From the NCBI GenBank assembly GCA_021413405.1, contig JAIOQL010000442.1, positions 1 through 8,012 on the forward strand: 8,012 bases of DNA, in the 5' to 3' direction. Shown piece by piece: positions 7,545 through 8,012 of this stretch (position 1 is its first letter; each line of letters opens with the position of its first letter). The notes below the pieces were generated by a model. That model did not search any database, was not told the origin of the DNA, and saw only the letters and a program-made list of their open reading frames with translations. The position numbers and the translations under genes were made by a program. Source of the DNA: Leptospira sp. (GTDB lineage: Bacteria; Spirochaetota; Leptospiria; Leptospirales; Leptospiraceae).

Positions 7545-8012
7545 AAGACTGGATATATTCCCGATTCAGTTTTGCAATGAACTGAACACTAATGTGTTTT
7601 GGACAGGCTGCTTCGCATTCATATTGATTGGAACAATTTCCAAATCCTTCTGAGTCCATGGCATTAAGCATTTTTCTGACACGCTCTTTCTTTTCCACCT
7701 GTCCCTGTGGTAAAAGAGCCAGATGCGAAACTTTTGCAGAAACGAAAAGCATTGCAGATGCGTTTTTGCACGACGCTACGCAGGCGCCGCAACCGATACA
7801 TGTTGCAGCATCCATAGCGAGATCTGCATTGATCTTGGGAATGGGGAGAGCATTTGCATCCGGAGCTCCACCTGTATTGATGGAAACAAATCCACCGGAC
7901 TGGATCACTCTATCAAAAGCATTTCTGTCCACAATGAGGTCTTTCAAAACCGGGAAAGCTTTCGCTCTCCAGGGTTCTATGTAAACTGTTTCCCCATCTT
8001 TAAAATTAAACA
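7543..8012 (-). CDS. sdhB: Succinate dehydrogenase/fumarate reductase iron-sulfur subunit, C-terminal part (5' end off the window)
   Basis: The frame is open to the right edge (first full codon at 8010), so the start is not visible. The TTG at 7947 lies inside conserved sequence (FPV-LKDLIVDR) and is not a start. About 155 residues are visible. From the first full codon, EPWRAKAFPV (12-21) leads into the family's KDLIVDR segment. The cysteines CIGCGACVASC (71-81) and the later C126, C132 and C136 (the last followed by Pro) follow the SdhB pattern. By homology Cys71, 74, 77 and 136 bind the [4Fe-4S] cluster and Cys81, 126 and 132 the [3Fe-4S] cluster. The N-terminal [2Fe-2S] domain is outside. 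The subunit passes electrons from the flavoprotein SdhA to the membrane quinone site. The wording (CKNASAMLFV after the first cluster, PDANALPIPK) resembles the Bacteroidota-type subunit rather than the classical proteobacterial one. Sequence alone cannot separate SdhB from FrdB; the downstream 2-oxoglutarate dehydrogenase genes favour succinate oxidation. Confidence 0.92.
   Translation of the reverse strand, partial: FNFKDGETVYIEPWRAKAFPVLKDLIVDRNAFDRVIQSGGFVSINTGGAPDANALPIPKINADLAMDAATCIGCGACVASCKNASAMLFVSAKVSHLALLPQGQVEKKERVRKMLNAMDSEGFGNCSNQYECEAACPKHISVQFIAKLNREYIQS

Noticed and set aside
1..8012. A novel defence, mobile or secondary metabolism system
   Set aside because: All substantial conserved coding sequence is accounted for by peptidoglycan synthesis and TCA cycle enzymes. 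No gap is longer than 61 bp, and I see no repeat arrays, integrase or transposase sequence.

Overview
The window is ordinary bacterial chromosome, roughly 40% GC by eye, and nearly every base is coding. It holds the end of a class A penicillin-binding protein (PBP) gene on the + strand, and a four-gene block of tricarboxylic acid (TCA) cycle enzymes on the - strand. The two units converge with only 43 bp between their stop codons. I see no RNA genes, insertion sequences, CRISPR arrays, phage genes, integrases or long repeats.

Left region (1-2050, +): one reading frame encodes a bifunctional peptidoglycan glycosyltransferase/transpeptidase whose N-terminus lies off the window. The frame is broken by a single in-frame TAA at 872-874, exactly at the entrance to the transpeptidase domain. 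Both sides are otherwise well conserved and in the same frame, and the three penicillin-binding motifs downstream (SxxK, SxN, KTG) are all intact. This is either a very recent nonsense mutation, a sequence error, or, much less likely, readthrough.

Right region (8012-2094, read on the - strand): the C-terminal half of a succinate dehydrogenase/fumarate reductase iron-sulfur subunit (sdhB), then the 2-oxoglutarate dehydrogenase E2 (sucB), dihydrolipoamide dehydrogenase E3 (lpdA) and 2-oxoglutarate dehydrogenase E1 (sucA). Intergenic gaps are 9, 0 and 61 bp and each gene has a Shine-Dalgarno-like sequence, so this looks like one operon. Together the products convert 2-oxoglutarate to succinyl-CoA and oxidise succinate to fumarate. 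Succinyl-CoA synthetase, which links the two steps, is not in the window. The E2-E3-E1 order differs from the common E1-E2(-E3) order.

Organism: Gram-negative-type cell envelope enzymes, an oxidative TCA cycle, moderate-to-low GC and a Bacteroidota-like SdhB suggest the FCB group. The PBP is reminiscent of spirochaetes of the Leptospira order. I cannot decide between these by reading alone. I found no novel biological system here. The items most worth checking are the in-frame stop in the PBP gene and the fact that sucB and lpdA are in the same frame, separated by one stop codon.
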